From assembly GCF_001046635.1 (NCBI RefSeq), contig NZ_KQ130455.1, positions 251,103 through 315,102 of the forward strand: a DNA stretch of 64,000 bases. The letters run 5' to 3'. How positions within the stretch are numbered: position 1 is the stretch's first letter; every line of letters starts with the position of its first letter. The position numbers and the translations under genes are program-made. This stretch comes from Novosphingobium barchaimii LL02 (GTDB lineage: Bacteria > Pseudomonadota > Alphaproteobacteria > Sphingomonadales > Sphingomonadaceae). Positions 17,904 through 25,995 of this stretch are shown one piece after another. Under the pieces are notes generated by a model. It did no database searches and was not told where the DNA came from. It worked only from the letters and a program-made list of their open reading frames with translations.

Positions 17904-18795
17904 CGATTTCCCCTGCGATCCGCATGGCCAGCGCCCGGGGCATCGTTTCGAGCCCTTCCGCCCTCAGCAGGGTCAGAAACCCGTCGTCCGTGAGCAAATC
18001 CTTGATTGCCTCAACAATGAAGAGAAGGCGGGTCTGCGTGAAATCAGATTTCTTCACGAGCAGACGCTGCTTTTCCGCCTCGCGCTGATAGACCTGCATC
18101 AGGTCGCCGGCCGTCAGCTTCCGATTAGTGCCTTTCCTTCCAAACTTTCCTGACGTCATAGACTTGCTGCGGCCGCGCATGCGGAGATCGAGAAGTCGGC
18201 GAACCGATGCCAGCTTCTTGCCGCGCAGCTTGCCGGTCTCATAGGCATCAAGGAGTAGGTTTTGCGCCTCTTCGCTTTCTGCACGCGAGATTTCCATGGC
18301 AAGGCTGATGGGGATCAGCCCCGTCTCGACAGCCGACAGCAACCTTTCTTCGCCGCGCTCGAGCAGGGTCACGATCATGCTGACCCACGAACTGGTGATG
18401 CCGATTTTGCGGGAGATCTCGGCTTCGGTGTAACCGCGTTTCCGCAAGGCACCGATCTCGTTCATGACGTCGATCGGACGTTGCACCCGGCGTGCAATGT
18501 TCTCCACCAGGCTCATGACGAGGCATTCGCTCTCGCTGGCTTCGATCACGACCGCCGGAATCTCGATCTGGCCAAGCATCTGGAACGCCTCGAGCCGCCC
18601 TTCGCCGCAGACCAAATCGTAGCGCGTGCCGCCCGGACCATCATGCTTGCTGACCGTGATCGGACGCTTGAGGCCGATGGTCTCGATATTGTTGACGATC
18701 TCGCGGTGCTGACGCTTGTTGCGCGCCCGGGGGTTAAGCACGGTGATCCGCGAAATCGGGATCATCTCGATGGTCTGGGGACGGGTAACGGTCAT
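17896..18795 (-). CDS. ParB/RepB/Spo0J family protein
   Basis: This 299-aa protein carries a ParB N-terminal domain: ISRITVLNPRARNKRQHREI, YDLVCGEGRLEAFQMLGQ with the GEGR motif, and SLVENIARRVQRP, followed by an HTH (YTEAEISRKIGITSSWVSM). A basic stretch follows around residue 210. It starts inside the recombinase stop (TGATG), and the next RepB-like gene starts inside its end, so all three are co-translated. Its binding site is not recognisable in the window. Confidence 0.87.
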   Translation of the reverse strand: MTVTRPQTIEMIPISRITVLNPRARNKRQHREIVNNIETIGLKRPITVSKHDGPGGTRYDLVCGEGRLEAFQMLGQIEIPAVVIEASESECLVMSLVENIARRVQRPIDVMNEIGALRKRGYTEAEISRKIGITSSWVSMIVTLLERGEERLLSAVETGLIPISLAMEISRAESEEAQNLLLDAYETGKLRGKKLASVRRLLDLRMRGRSKSMTSGKFGRKGTNRKLTAGDLMQVYQREAEKQRLLVKKSDFTQTRLLFIVEAIKDLLTDDGFLTLLRAEGLETMPRALAMRIAGEIDD

Positions 18796-20369
18796 CAGGC
18801 AGCCTCCGCAACTCTGACGGGTGCAGCGATCTCGTAGAAGAAATCGAGAGCGTCGAAGCGGTACGCATCGAGCAGCAGGTCATTGTCTTCGGCGAGGCGC
18901 ACCCGTTCGGCGGCAACATCAAGGCTCGGGAAAAGATAGTAGTCGAACGGCTGCCGGTTGCTGGCATCCATGCGGACCACGAGGGTGATGTCAGGCATCT
19001 TGGATGTGTCGAAGCGGATCTTCCAGCGCAGCAGACCCGTCGGCGTGGGCGTGCAGCGGACGATGACGATCGACAGACTGAACTCATCGTTCACGATGAC
19101 CCGGTCCGTTTCCAGATCTTGCCAGGCTTCACTGCCTTGGGCCTTCAGGCCGTCGAGGACCTGGCGAAGGATGTCCGGGTGGAGGCGACGCAGCGCACGA
19201 TTGACGGCAAGGTAGCGATAGTCGCGATCCGGCGAATAGCCGACGAGACTGTAGGCCCGCAGCAAGCTGCCAAACCGCGACGAATAGGCGCTGCTGGAGG
19301 GCAGGCCCTCACATTCGTCGATGATGATCCCCGAGAGCAGGCCCTTGCTTTCATAAACCGTGCGCAGCGCATCGAGCATTTCGGTATCGGACAGCCTGAA
19401 GGACCGTGCGCCGATGAGAGCCTGTGCGGCATCGAACAGGTCGCGCTCGACGATCGCCTCGAAGGCACCAGGGCTGCGAATCCACATTTCGGGGTGGTTG
19501 CGGACCCGCTTCTTCTTCAGCTTGAACGACTGCCGGTTCCACACATTGTCGCCGACGTACTTGCCGTTGATGAGGAGCTGATGGACCGTGCCGCGCGTCC
19601 ATGGTCGGCCCAAATCGGTGGCGATGCCTCGGCTGTTGAGGTCATCGGCAATCTCGCGCTCGCTAAGCCCGTCATGCACGAAGGCCTCGTAGACGCTGCG
19701 GACTACCGCGATTTCTTCATCCGGCCCTGGTGTCAAAATCACCCGGTCGGTCTGGATGCTCTTGTGCTCGCCCCGCGTGAGCACGCCCTTTGTCGAGCCC
19801 GTCTCGTCGATCAGGGTCCGGCGCAGGCCGAACCCAGCAGGCCCGCCTTGGCGGTAGCCCTTCTCGATGAGCCGTCCCTGCCCTGCGAAGACCTTGGTCG
19901 ACAGCTCCCGGCTGTATTCGCCGGCCATCGCGCGCTTCACGCCCTTTACGATGGTCGAGACGGGGCTGCCGTCATTCTCGAACTGCTCCGCGCAGTACAG
20001 CACTGCGATCCCGGCGCGCTTGCAGATGTACTCGTAGTAGGCGCTTTCATCAGCGTCCTGGAAACGGCCCCAACGGCTGATGTCGTATACCAGGATCATC
20101 GTGAAGTCGGCGGCACCGGTTTGAACGTCGTCGATCAACCGCTTGAGAGCGTCGCGTCCTTCGATCTTGAGCCCGCTTTTCCCCGCGTCTGCATAGGTTC
20201 GCACGATCTCGATTCCACGAGTGGCAGCATAGTGCCGGATCGCATCTGCCTGATTCTCGGTCGAGTATTTCTGATGGTCCGTCGACATGCGGACATATTC
20301 AGCCGCGCGCACGAGCCTTGGGCCATGCTCGTTCTTGCTGTCGCTGTCGTCGTAACCCCGGTCCTGCAA
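18795..20369 (-). CDS. Serine recombinase (resolvase/invertase family, large type)
   Basis: The N-terminal resolvase domain has YVRMSTDHQKYSTENQ with the catalytic serine in RMST, then TYADAGKSGLKIEGRDAL and ILVYDISRWGRFQDADES. A Recombinase domain (DGLSEREIADDLNSRGI, then GRPWTRGTVHQLLINGKYVG) follows, and the last 200 residues are not recognised. Length 524 aa fits large serine recombinases. The longest start is TTG at 20369; GTG at 20312 is possible and still keeps the catalytic region. It heads the recombinase-ParB-RepB triad; it may act on the element itself or on a separate target. Confidence 0.9.
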   Translation of the reverse strand: MQDRGYDDSDSKNEHGPRLVRAAEYVRMSTDHQKYSTENQADAIRHYAATRGIEIVRTYADAGKSGLKIEGRDALKRLIDDVQTGAADFTMILVYDISRWGRFQDADESAYYEYICKRAGIAVLYCAEQFENDGSPVSTIVKGVKRAMAGEYSRELSTKVFAGQGRLIEKGYRQGGPAGFGLRRTLIDETGSTKGVLTRGEHKSIQTDRVILTPGPDEEIAVVRSVYEAFVHDGLSEREIADDLNSRGIATDLGRPWTRGTVHQLLINGKYVGDNVWNRQSFKLKKKRVRNHPEMWIRSPGAFEAIVERDLFDAAQALIGARSFRLSDTEMLDALRTVYESKGLLSGIIIDECEGLPSSSAYSSRFGSLLRAYSLVGYSPDRDYRYLAVNRALRRLHPDILRQVLDGLKAQGSEAWQDLETDRVIVNDEFSLSIVIVRCTPTPTGLLRWKIRFDTSKMPDITLVVRMDASNRQPFDYYLFPSLDVAAERVRLAEDNDLLLDAYRFDALDFFYEIAAPVRVAEAA

Positions 20370-20488
20370 TTTGCGCCCTTTCGATCACCATGCTGCCGTG
20401 GCCAGGGCGACCAACCGCTGCAGCGCGAACTACGGACATCTCCGGCATTCCCGCACTTTGACCAGTATATGTGGGAAAGGAGCGGAAG

Positions 20489-21328
20489 ATGTTGCCGAAA
20501 AGGGGCAGGAGGTTGCCGACCTGGAAGGGGGCACTGGCTGGACGCCAAGACTATGCCGAAACCATCGCGAATTTACTGAGGCGTGAACACGGAGGCAGCC
20601 ATCGCGCCGTGAAACAAATCATGAGCATGACAGACGCAAGCGAGCGCACTGTTAAGCATTGGATGGCTGGACAGCATGGGCCGGATACTGTTTTCTTCCT
20701 TCGCCTATTAACAAACTCTCCGGTGATCAGGGCATTTGTCCTTGGGCTGATCGAAAGCACACAAACAGCAGAATTAGCACATCAGCTAGCTACCCAGCTT
20801 CGCACGTTTGGCGGTCCCGTCATGCCGGAACCGCAAACATCCCGGCAGGATTGGCCTGAAAATGGCCGTATAAATGACCCTGAATATGTCCCAATAAATG
20901 ACCCAATGAACAGAGCGCTGAACGAGAGGCAGCGCTGGTTTCTTGCCCGAGTCGGCGCTGGCCATTTTTGCCGTGCAGACGACATTTCGGCCGACTGGAA
21001 GGTAAGCCTCAAAACTGCACGGCGTGACATTGCCGGACTTTGCTCTTCGGGCCGCATTCGGTTTGTTGGCGCGCGTCGCAACGGACGCTATCGTATCATC
21101 GCCTGGGCTGAACTAACACAGACTCAGGCTGCGACAGCGGGGCTACGAACGCCCTTCGCGGAAGGCCCTTTCTTGCCGGAAGGCGTCGAAGGTTGCCGAA
21201 TGCTATCCCGCGAGGAGAGCCTGCGGAGGTGTCGGAGAGTCTCCAATTCCTCGGGGTGGCGGTCAAGGATTTCGATCAATCCGACAGCAGCCTCGCTCGG
21301 CGGTGTCGTACCGCTCTCGTACTTCTGA
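20489..21328 (+). CDS. Helix-turn-helix protein, function unknown
   Basis: The 279-aa protein opens with a region around GRQDYAETIANLLRREHGGS and SERTVKHWMAGQHGPD that reads as a helix-turn-helix, and has a second HTH near residues 155-195 (NERQRWFLARVGAGHFCRAD, then VSLKTARRDIAGLCSSGRIR). It is therefore probably a regulator. The ATG at 20489 has AAGGAG 7-12 nt upstream. It is divergent from the recombinase, 120 bp away. Its last 205 bp overlap the antisense mqsA gene, and that C-terminal part is low-complexity, so the real end may be earlier by frameshift. Confidence 0.65.
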   Translation: MLPKRGRRLPTWKGALAGRQDYAETIANLLRREHGGSHRAVKQIMSMTDASERTVKHWMAGQHGPDTVFFLRLLTNSPVIRAFVLGLIESTQTAELAHQLATQLRTFGGPVMPEPQTSRQDWPENGRINDPEYVPINDPMNRALNERQRWFLARVGAGHFCRADDISADWKVSLKTARRDIAGLCSSGRIRFVGARRNGRYRIIAWAELTQTQAATAGLRTPFAEGPFLPEGVEGCRMLSREESLRRCRRVSNSSGWRSRISINPTAASLGGVVPLSYF

Positions 21329-21612
21329 AAAGCGCGACGTCCGCCACCGATAATCCGGCCTGCCTCTTCCTGGGTGAGGCCAAGCTTCTTTCGCACAGCC
21401 TTGACGCGCGCGGCATAAGCCGTGCGCAGCTCGAGATAGGCCTGATCCAGAGCTTGCAGCTCGGTCCCCGAATGGATGGAATCACCATCGCCTTCAGGAT
21501 ACCAGCCCAGCACCTCTATCTCGCGCGACATCGACCCAACGCTGACCGTTTGCACACGGGCGTCGCGACGGAGGACCTGGCCGGTCTCGGGATGAATCCG
21601 TGTCTGCGTCAC
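21124..21612 (-). CDS. mqsA: MqsA-family antitoxin (HTH, without zinc domain)
   Basis: The antitoxin of the MqsRA pair has a C-terminal HTH_XRE-like domain with the family pattern LTQEEAGRIIGGGRRAFQKY and then ESGTTPPSEAAVGLIEIL. The N-terminal part (IHPETGQVLRRDARVQTVSV) has no cysteines, unlike E. coli MqsA with its four zinc ligands. The GTG at 21612 was chosen since AAGGAGG lies 7 nt upstream; the longer frame starting at 21720 lies inside mqsR. The start lies 2 nt beyond the mqsR stop codon. It should repress its own operon. Confidence 0.86.
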   Translation of the reverse strand: MTQTRIHPETGQVLRRDARVQTVSVGSMSREIEVLGWYPEGDGDSIHSGTELQALDQAYLELRTAYAARVKAVRKKLGLTQEEAGRIIGGGRRAFQKYESGTTPPSEAAVGLIEILDRHPEELETLRHLRRLSSRDSIRQPSTPSGKKGPSAKGVRSPAVAA

Positions 21613-21614
21613 CT

Positions 21615-21929
21615 TCAAACCTCCTTGAACGACGTAAGCACGACATCGATCAGCGTCTCGCCGGCAAACTTCAGATAGAGATACAGACCGTCGCACGGGA
21701 TCCGGTAGCTGTCGTGCCAAACCTTCGAGTTCACCGGATTGTGAGCCGTCTCCGACTTCACAAAGTCCCGAGGTTCAAGGGCCTGTACAACCGCCACCAC
21801 ATCTCCGAGCGAGTAGCCCAAGGCTTGAGCACTACGCGTTGCCGTCCGCGTGATCTCCAAGCTTGCCACATCACAAAACTTCGCCTGCACGGCGGAGAGA
21901 TTGTGGTGCGGGACTCTCTTTCTCGCCAT
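21615..21929 (-). CDS. mqsR: MqsR-family toxin (RelE-like mRNA interferase)
   Basis: This 104-aa protein follows MqsR along its length: VPHHNLSAVQAKFCDV, RTATRSAQALGYSLGDVVAV, RDFVKSETAHNPVNSKVWHD and the C-terminal YLKFAGETLIDVVLTSFKEV, where E. coli MqsR ends in VLIVSFKEK. Residues of the ribonuclease site (a Lys in DFVKS, the Tyr in WHDSYR) are present. It precedes mqsA, the toxin-first order seen in this family. MqsR cuts mRNA at GCU in E. coli; specificity here is unknown. Confidence 0.88.
   Translation of the reverse strand: MARKRVPHHNLSAVQAKFCDVASLEITRTATRSAQALGYSLGDVVAVVQALEPRDFVKSETAHNPVNSKVWHDSYRIPCDGLYLYLKFAGETLIDVVLTSFKEV
21620..21626 (-). promoter_or_regulatory. Ribosome-binding site fixing the GTG start of mqsA
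   Basis: AAGGAGG on the minus strand inside the end of mqsR, 7 nt upstream of GTG at 21612. Confidence 0.85.
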
Positions 21930-22015
21930 TCAATATACACCTTGAAGGTTAATTTTCAACAGTGGGATTTCGGACAGAATTCCGCCCGGCGCGATCCAGG
22001 CCGGTAGATCAAAGG

Positions 22016-23284
22016 TCACGCGGCTTGCTGCATCGTTTGCAGTCGCGCCGCTCCGACCTCCAACAACCGAGCGATCTCATCCGAAGTCCGTTGGATCGCC
22101 AGCTTCAGCGCCTCATCGATATGGATGTAATCCTGCGTCACGTTCTGGGAGGCGTGCCCGAGCATGGCGCGGATCGTGAGTTCCGAAAAACCGAGTTCGC
22201 CCGCGATGCTCCCGAACGTATGCCGCAGGGTGTGGGGTGTCACCCCCGAAATCCCCGCGAGTTTGCAAACACGATCCAGGCAGGAGCTTACAGCAGTGTA
22301 TGGGCCGGCCCCAACTTCAGACGGGAAAACGTGAGGGTTGCCGACGATTTCCGCCTGACTCTGGATTACTTTGAGCGCTGCGGGCCCAATTGCACGCACC
22401 TGCGCGCCGCCCTTGGTGTCAGGGAAGCTGACAAATCCGCCCGTAGCATTGACCCAGGCCCTCTGCATGGCTTGCGCCTCTTCCCGGCGATAACCGGTCA
22501 GAAGGAGTGTTTGCAGGACGCCCAGCGCAACAGGATTCTCATGATTTTGCTCGGCATAGGCAAGCGCCTTGCCGAGCATCTCGATCTCGGCAACACTCAA
22601 TCGCCGGGTTCGCTTCTTGCTGGCCAGTTTCTTGGCGCCTTGGGTGGGATGGTTGGCCAGCAATCCCTTGTGCTTGGCGTGGCCGATGATTGCCTGAATT
22701 GTGCCAAGGCACCTAGAGGCGACACCGGCTCCGCCGGTCGCCTTTCCACCACGTCCACCAGTGCGGGCTTTGGCCGTTTTCCCATTTTTCACGTCGGATT
22801 GCATCTGCTCGACATCGGCGATGCTCAACTGCGTGACCACGCGCTTGCCGAGGAGGGGGATGATATGCGTCTTGATCCGGCTTTCATCCATATCAAGCGA
22901 TGACGCCTTTATCGGGCGGTTCAGCCTTCCGAGGATGTTCCCGGCACGCGCCTCGATCAGGTACCAATCGCACATCTCAGCGACCGTCATACCTTTGCGT
23001 GCCCGGCGATTCTCGTCGGCGGGATCTTCGCCTTGGATAACAGAAGCGAGGTGCAGCTTCGCCTGATCGCGAGCTTGATCAACCGTCAGTATGCCATATC
23101 GGCCAATATTGATTCGGCGCTGGATGCCCTCTGGATTCCGATATTGCAGGATAAAGGTCTTTGTACCCGAAGACAGGATGCGTGCGCCGAAGCCCCGGAC
23201 TTCTGCATCCCAGAGCACGGCTTGCCCTTTGGCGGGAGGGAGCAGCCCATCAACGCTGCGTTTGGTTAGCTTGACCGTGGGCAT
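22016..23284 (-). CDS. Tyrosine-type site-specific integrase of the island
   Basis: This 422-aa phage/P4-type integrase has the DUF4102-like N-terminal arm-binding domain (KLTKRSVDGLLPPAKGQAVL), a SAM-like core-binding region, and the catalytic domain with LLLTGYRREEA (first Arg), TPHTLRHTFGSIAGEL (HxxR), then MLGHASQNVTQDYIH with the His of LGH and the Tyr nucleophile of YIH. The ATG at 23284 gives the family's start. It lies at the right edge of the island next to the 3' tRNA-Gly copy at 23463-23508, consistent with integration at that tRNA. Confidence 0.95.
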   Translation of the reverse strand: MPTVKLTKRSVDGLLPPAKGQAVLWDAEVRGFGARILSSGTKTFILQYRNPEGIQRRINIGRYGILTVDQARDQAKLHLASVIQGEDPADENRRARKGMTVAEMCDWYLIEARAGNILGRLNRPIKASSLDMDESRIKTHIIPLLGKRVVTQLSIADVEQMQSDVKNGKTAKARTGGRGGKATGGAGVASRCLGTIQAIIGHAKHKGLLANHPTQGAKKLASKKRTRRLSVAEIEMLGKALAYAEQNHENPVALGVLQTLLLTGYRREEAQAMQRAWVNATGGFVSFPDTKGGAQVRAIGPAALKVIQSQAEIVGNPHVFPSEVGAGPYTAVSSCLDRVCKLAGISGVTPHTLRHTFGSIAGELGFSELTIRAMLGHASQNVTQDYIHIDEALKLAIQRTSDEIARLLEVGAARLQTMQQAA

Positions 23285-23462
23285 GAATTTTCCCCGTTTG
23301 GTGACAAAATTTCTGGCCGTGCATTTTGTCACCATATTGTCACCAGGCGCAAGCCCATTTTAGGCTACGCGATCGCACTTCGGAAAAGATGGGTTACGCT
23401 ATATGACTGAATTTACGTACTTAATCCAAGTCAGGCGTACTCAGGAAAAGCCAGTCGGTCTT

Positions 23463-23508
23463 CTTGCCAAGGTTGGGGTCGAGGGTTCGAATCCCTTCGC
23501 CCGCTCCA
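23463..23508 (+). repeat. Attachment site: 3' 46 nt of tRNA-Gly(GCC)
   Basis: The sequence starts at the anticodon loop (CTTGCCAAGG), contains the T-arm GAGGGTTCGAATCCCTTC and ends CGCCCGCTCCA, as in tRNA-Gly(GCC) with U73 and CCA. The 5' half of the tRNA (expected GCGGGCG... and D-arm) is absent upstream. So this is the duplicated 3' end left by integration, not a working tRNA. The gene for the intact tRNA is predicted at the left end of the island, outside the window. Confidence 0.88.
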
Positions 23509-23793
23509 GTTTTTGCGGTATTCCCAGATACATCGTTGGCCAAACGCAATTCGGTATTCCTTTTTGCGTGCCTGTGGTTTGTCACGCCGCCGCATCGATC
23601 ATGACCGATCCTTCGCCCGGACGCCGTAGGCGGCCGTGACTGCCGTTGCACTCGGCTGTTTAGGTCTTCGTCCTGGTCAGCCAACGCGCGTGAGCGGGGG
23701 CCTACTTCGAACGCCATCTCCAATGCGTCCTCGACGGGGGCTTCGCGCGTCGCGCCCTGTCCGAAGGGGATGGTCTGCGTGAACGGCGTCGAA

Positions 23794-23826
23794 CCCCCTA
23801 CTTGCGAGTTATTCTCAGGTAGGGGG
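23794..23826. terminator. Hairpin between island and pmbA
   Basis: An 8-bp stem CCCCCTAC / GTAGGGGG with a 17-nt loop lies 34 bp beyond the pmbA stop codon. It may serve as a terminator for pmbA but lacks a T-run. Confidence 0.5.
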
Positions 23827-23860
23827 GCGTCAATTCAAGGCAAGCGTAGCTTCCCGCGCC

Positions 23861-25207
23861 TCAGTCTCCAGCGATGGTCATGCCGTCCACCCGCAAGGTC
23901 GGCACGTTGATGGCACGGTGCCATTCGAGATCGCTCGCCGCGGTAATCTGCGCGAACATACGCAGCAGGTTGCCGGCGATGGTGAATTCCGAGATCGGCC
24001 CGGCGAGTTCGCCGCCAACAATGCGGAAGCCCGCTGCGCCCCGGCTGTAATCGCCGGTGACGCCGTTGACGCCCTGGCCGATCAGTTCCGTCACATACAC
24101 GCCATCAGCGATGTCGGCCATCAACTCGGCTGGCGAGAGGGCGCCTGCCGCGAGGTGGATGTTGCCCGTCGTCACGCCGGGAGCGCCGCCGCCGCTACGC
24201 GCGGCATGGCCCGTGGGCACGCCGCCAAGCTGGCGGGCGGCGGCCGAATCGAGCAGCCAGCCTGTCACCCGGCCGTCCTCGACGATATTGCGCGCCCGCG
24301 TCGCCAGCCCTTCGCCGTCAAACGGGCGCGAGCGCAGGCCGCGCGGGGCATGGGGATCTTCAGCGATCAGAATGCCGGGGGCGAAGATCTGCTCGCCCAG
24401 CTTGTCGAGAAGGAAGCTGGAGCGCCGGGCGATGGCATGGCCGGTGATCGCGCCCAGCAGGTGGCCGACGAGAGTGGCGGACACGCGCGGATCGAATATG
24501 ACCGGCATCGCGCCGCTTTTCATCTTGCCCGAGCCGAGCTTCGCCGCCGTGCGTTCGCCCGCGAGGCGGCCGATCTCTGCGGGGGAGGGCAGGTCGGTCC
24601 CGTGATGCGCGCTGCGCCAGGCGTTGTCGCGTTGCTTGCCCGAACCTTCGCCGCCGACCACCGAAGCGCTGATCGAGTGGTTGGTGGAGCCATAAGCCCC
24701 GGAAAAGCCGTGGCTGGTTGCGAGCGCGAACACGCCGAGACCGGCGCTGGCGGTTGCGCCATCGGAATTGGTGATGCCGGCAACCGCACGGGCGGCGTCC
24801 TCGGCTTCCTCGGCCATGGCGCGCAAAGCGGCGGGCGCGGGTTCGGCCGGGTCTATCAGGTCGAGTTCGGGCCAGGGGCCCTGGGTAAGCAGTTCTGCGG
24901 GCGCGAAGCCGGCGTAGGCGTCCTCGGGCGCGGCGCGGGCCATGTCGATGGCACGGGCGGCCAGTTCATCCAGCGCGCCGGGCGAGAGATCGGACGACCC
25001 GATGCTGGCCGATCTCGTGCCCGAGAACACGCGCAGAGCGATGTGCTCGCTTTCGGAACGCTCGACGTCCTCCAGCTTGCCCAGGCGCACCTGGATGCCT
25101 TCGGAGGAACTGGCGCCATAGACGGCGTCGGCGGCATCTGCCCCGGCGCGGCGCGCGCGGTCCACAAGATCGAGTGCGCGGTCCCTTGCCTGATCCGGGG
25201 TGAGCAT
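23861..25207 (-). CDS. pmbA: PmbA/TldE family metalloprotease subunit
   Basis: The 448-aa protein follows TldE/PmbA: N-terminal DAVYGASSSEGIQVRLGKLE and DVERSESEHIALRVFSG, the middle SGKQRDNAWRSAHH, and a C-terminal SGGGAPGVTTGNIHLAAGAL and GVYVTELIGQGVNGVTGDYS. In other bacteria TldD and TldE form a protease that processes modified peptides and antitoxins; TldE lacks the metal site, and none is seen here. The start at 25207 gives the usual MLTPDQARDRALDLV opening; an upstream start at 25264 adds a non-conserved extension. tldD is not in the window. Confidence 0.92.
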   Translation of the reverse strand: MLTPDQARDRALDLVDRARRAGADAADAVYGASSSEGIQVRLGKLEDVERSESEHIALRVFSGTRSASIGSSDLSPGALDELAARAIDMARAAPEDAYAGFAPAELLTQGPWPELDLIDPAEPAPAALRAMAEEAEDAARAVAGITNSDGATASAGLGVFALATSHGFSGAYGSTNHSISASVVGGEGSGKQRDNAWRSAHHGTDLPSPAEIGRLAGERTAAKLGSGKMKSGAMPVIFDPRVSATLVGHLLGAITGHAIARRSSFLLDKLGEQIFAPGILIAEDPHAPRGLRSRPFDGEGLATRARNIVEDGRVTGWLLDSAAARQLGGVPTGHAARSGGGAPGVTTGNIHLAAGALSPAELMADIADGVYVTELIGQGVNGVTGDYSRGAAGFRIVGGELAGPISEFTIAGNLLRMFAQITAASDLEWHRAINVPTLRVDGMTIAGD

Positions 25208-25318
25208 GGTGGTTGTGAACTCCCGAGTGCCGATAATACGTGGCGCCCGCCCTAGTCGCCGCACGGACGAAGGGCAAACGGGAGTTGCGCGGATTGTCTG
25301 ACCGTAGGGCTGCGGGAT

Positions 25319-25771
25319 CTATCTGAAAACGAGAGCAAGGCCCTTGAACAAAGCGGTCAGCGCAAAAGGCAGCCCAATGGCAAGCGCCCACAGCGCCAGC
25401 CGGTCGCGCTTGTAGTAAGGCGCCAGAGAGGGGGCGTGGGCCTGTTCATCCGTCAGGCGGTTCCAGCGCGATTCGAAACGGCGGCAAGCCGGGATGATAG
25501 CCACCACCAGAATGACCAGCGCGAAGTATGGTAGCAGCGAACCGCCATGCGCCTTGAGCGCGCCGACCGTCACGAAAATCTGCAGGGCCGTATAGACGAG
25601 AAGAGCATAAGCGATGTGGTCGCTCATCTTGCGACGCCAGTCGATCATTCGTGCGGTATGCCCGGCTGTTCCCGAATCCCGAGAAAAAGTGCCTGCCTGG
25701 GATATGCCCGGCGTGCTCGCATTGGAACCGGGCGCCGATTGATGCGCTGCATGTTCCGATATCCTCTCCAT
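25319..25771 (-). CDS. Small integral membrane protein, function unknown
   Basis: The 150-aa protein has a hydrophilic N-terminus of about 50 residues and three probable membrane segments: ALLVYTALQIFVTVGAL, LLPYFALVILVVAIIPAC and a C-terminal LALWALAIGLPFALTALF. It is not recognised as a known family. A start near the conserved MSDHIAYALL at 25627 is possible. It lies alone between pmbA and lptB on the minus strand. Confidence 0.6.
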   Translation of the reverse strand: MERISEHAAHQSAPGSNASTPGISQAGTFSRDSGTAGHTARMIDWRRKMSDHIAYALLVYTALQIFVTVGALKAHGGSLLPYFALVILVVAIIPACRRFESRWNRLTDEQAHAPSLAPYYKRDRLALWALAIGLPFALTALFKGLALVFR

Positions 25772-25995
25772 GAGGGCGATTCTCCTCGTTGGTATGTGCG
25801 CCTCGTCGCTTTATAGAGTACATCACCTAATGTCATTCAGGTCAAATTCACTTTCATTTTTTGCAATTGCGAAGGGCGTGACGCATTGCAGCAGGGTGGG
25901 TCTGGTATGAGACATGCACGAAACCTGCCAATCGGTACGACTATGCAGAAATGCCTGCTTGCGGTGCCCCGCCTGCCTGCGTTAAGTCCCGCGCG

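Larger units (their letters stand above)
23285..23860. other. Island-chromosome junction region
   Basis: No protein gene is supported in these 576 bp. It holds the tRNA-Gly 3' copy (23463-23508), and a hairpin at 23794-23826. To the right the conserved chromosome begins with pmbA. Confidence 0.6.

Noticed and set aside
23463-23508. A functional tRNA-Gly gene
   Set aside because: Only the 3' 46 nt are present; the acceptor 5' strand and D-arm are missing upstream.
23421-23723. A 100-residue minus-strand frame over the tRNA fragment
   Set aside because: It reads GAGEGIRTLDPNLGK, the well-known false protein from the antisense of a tRNA, so it is not a gene.
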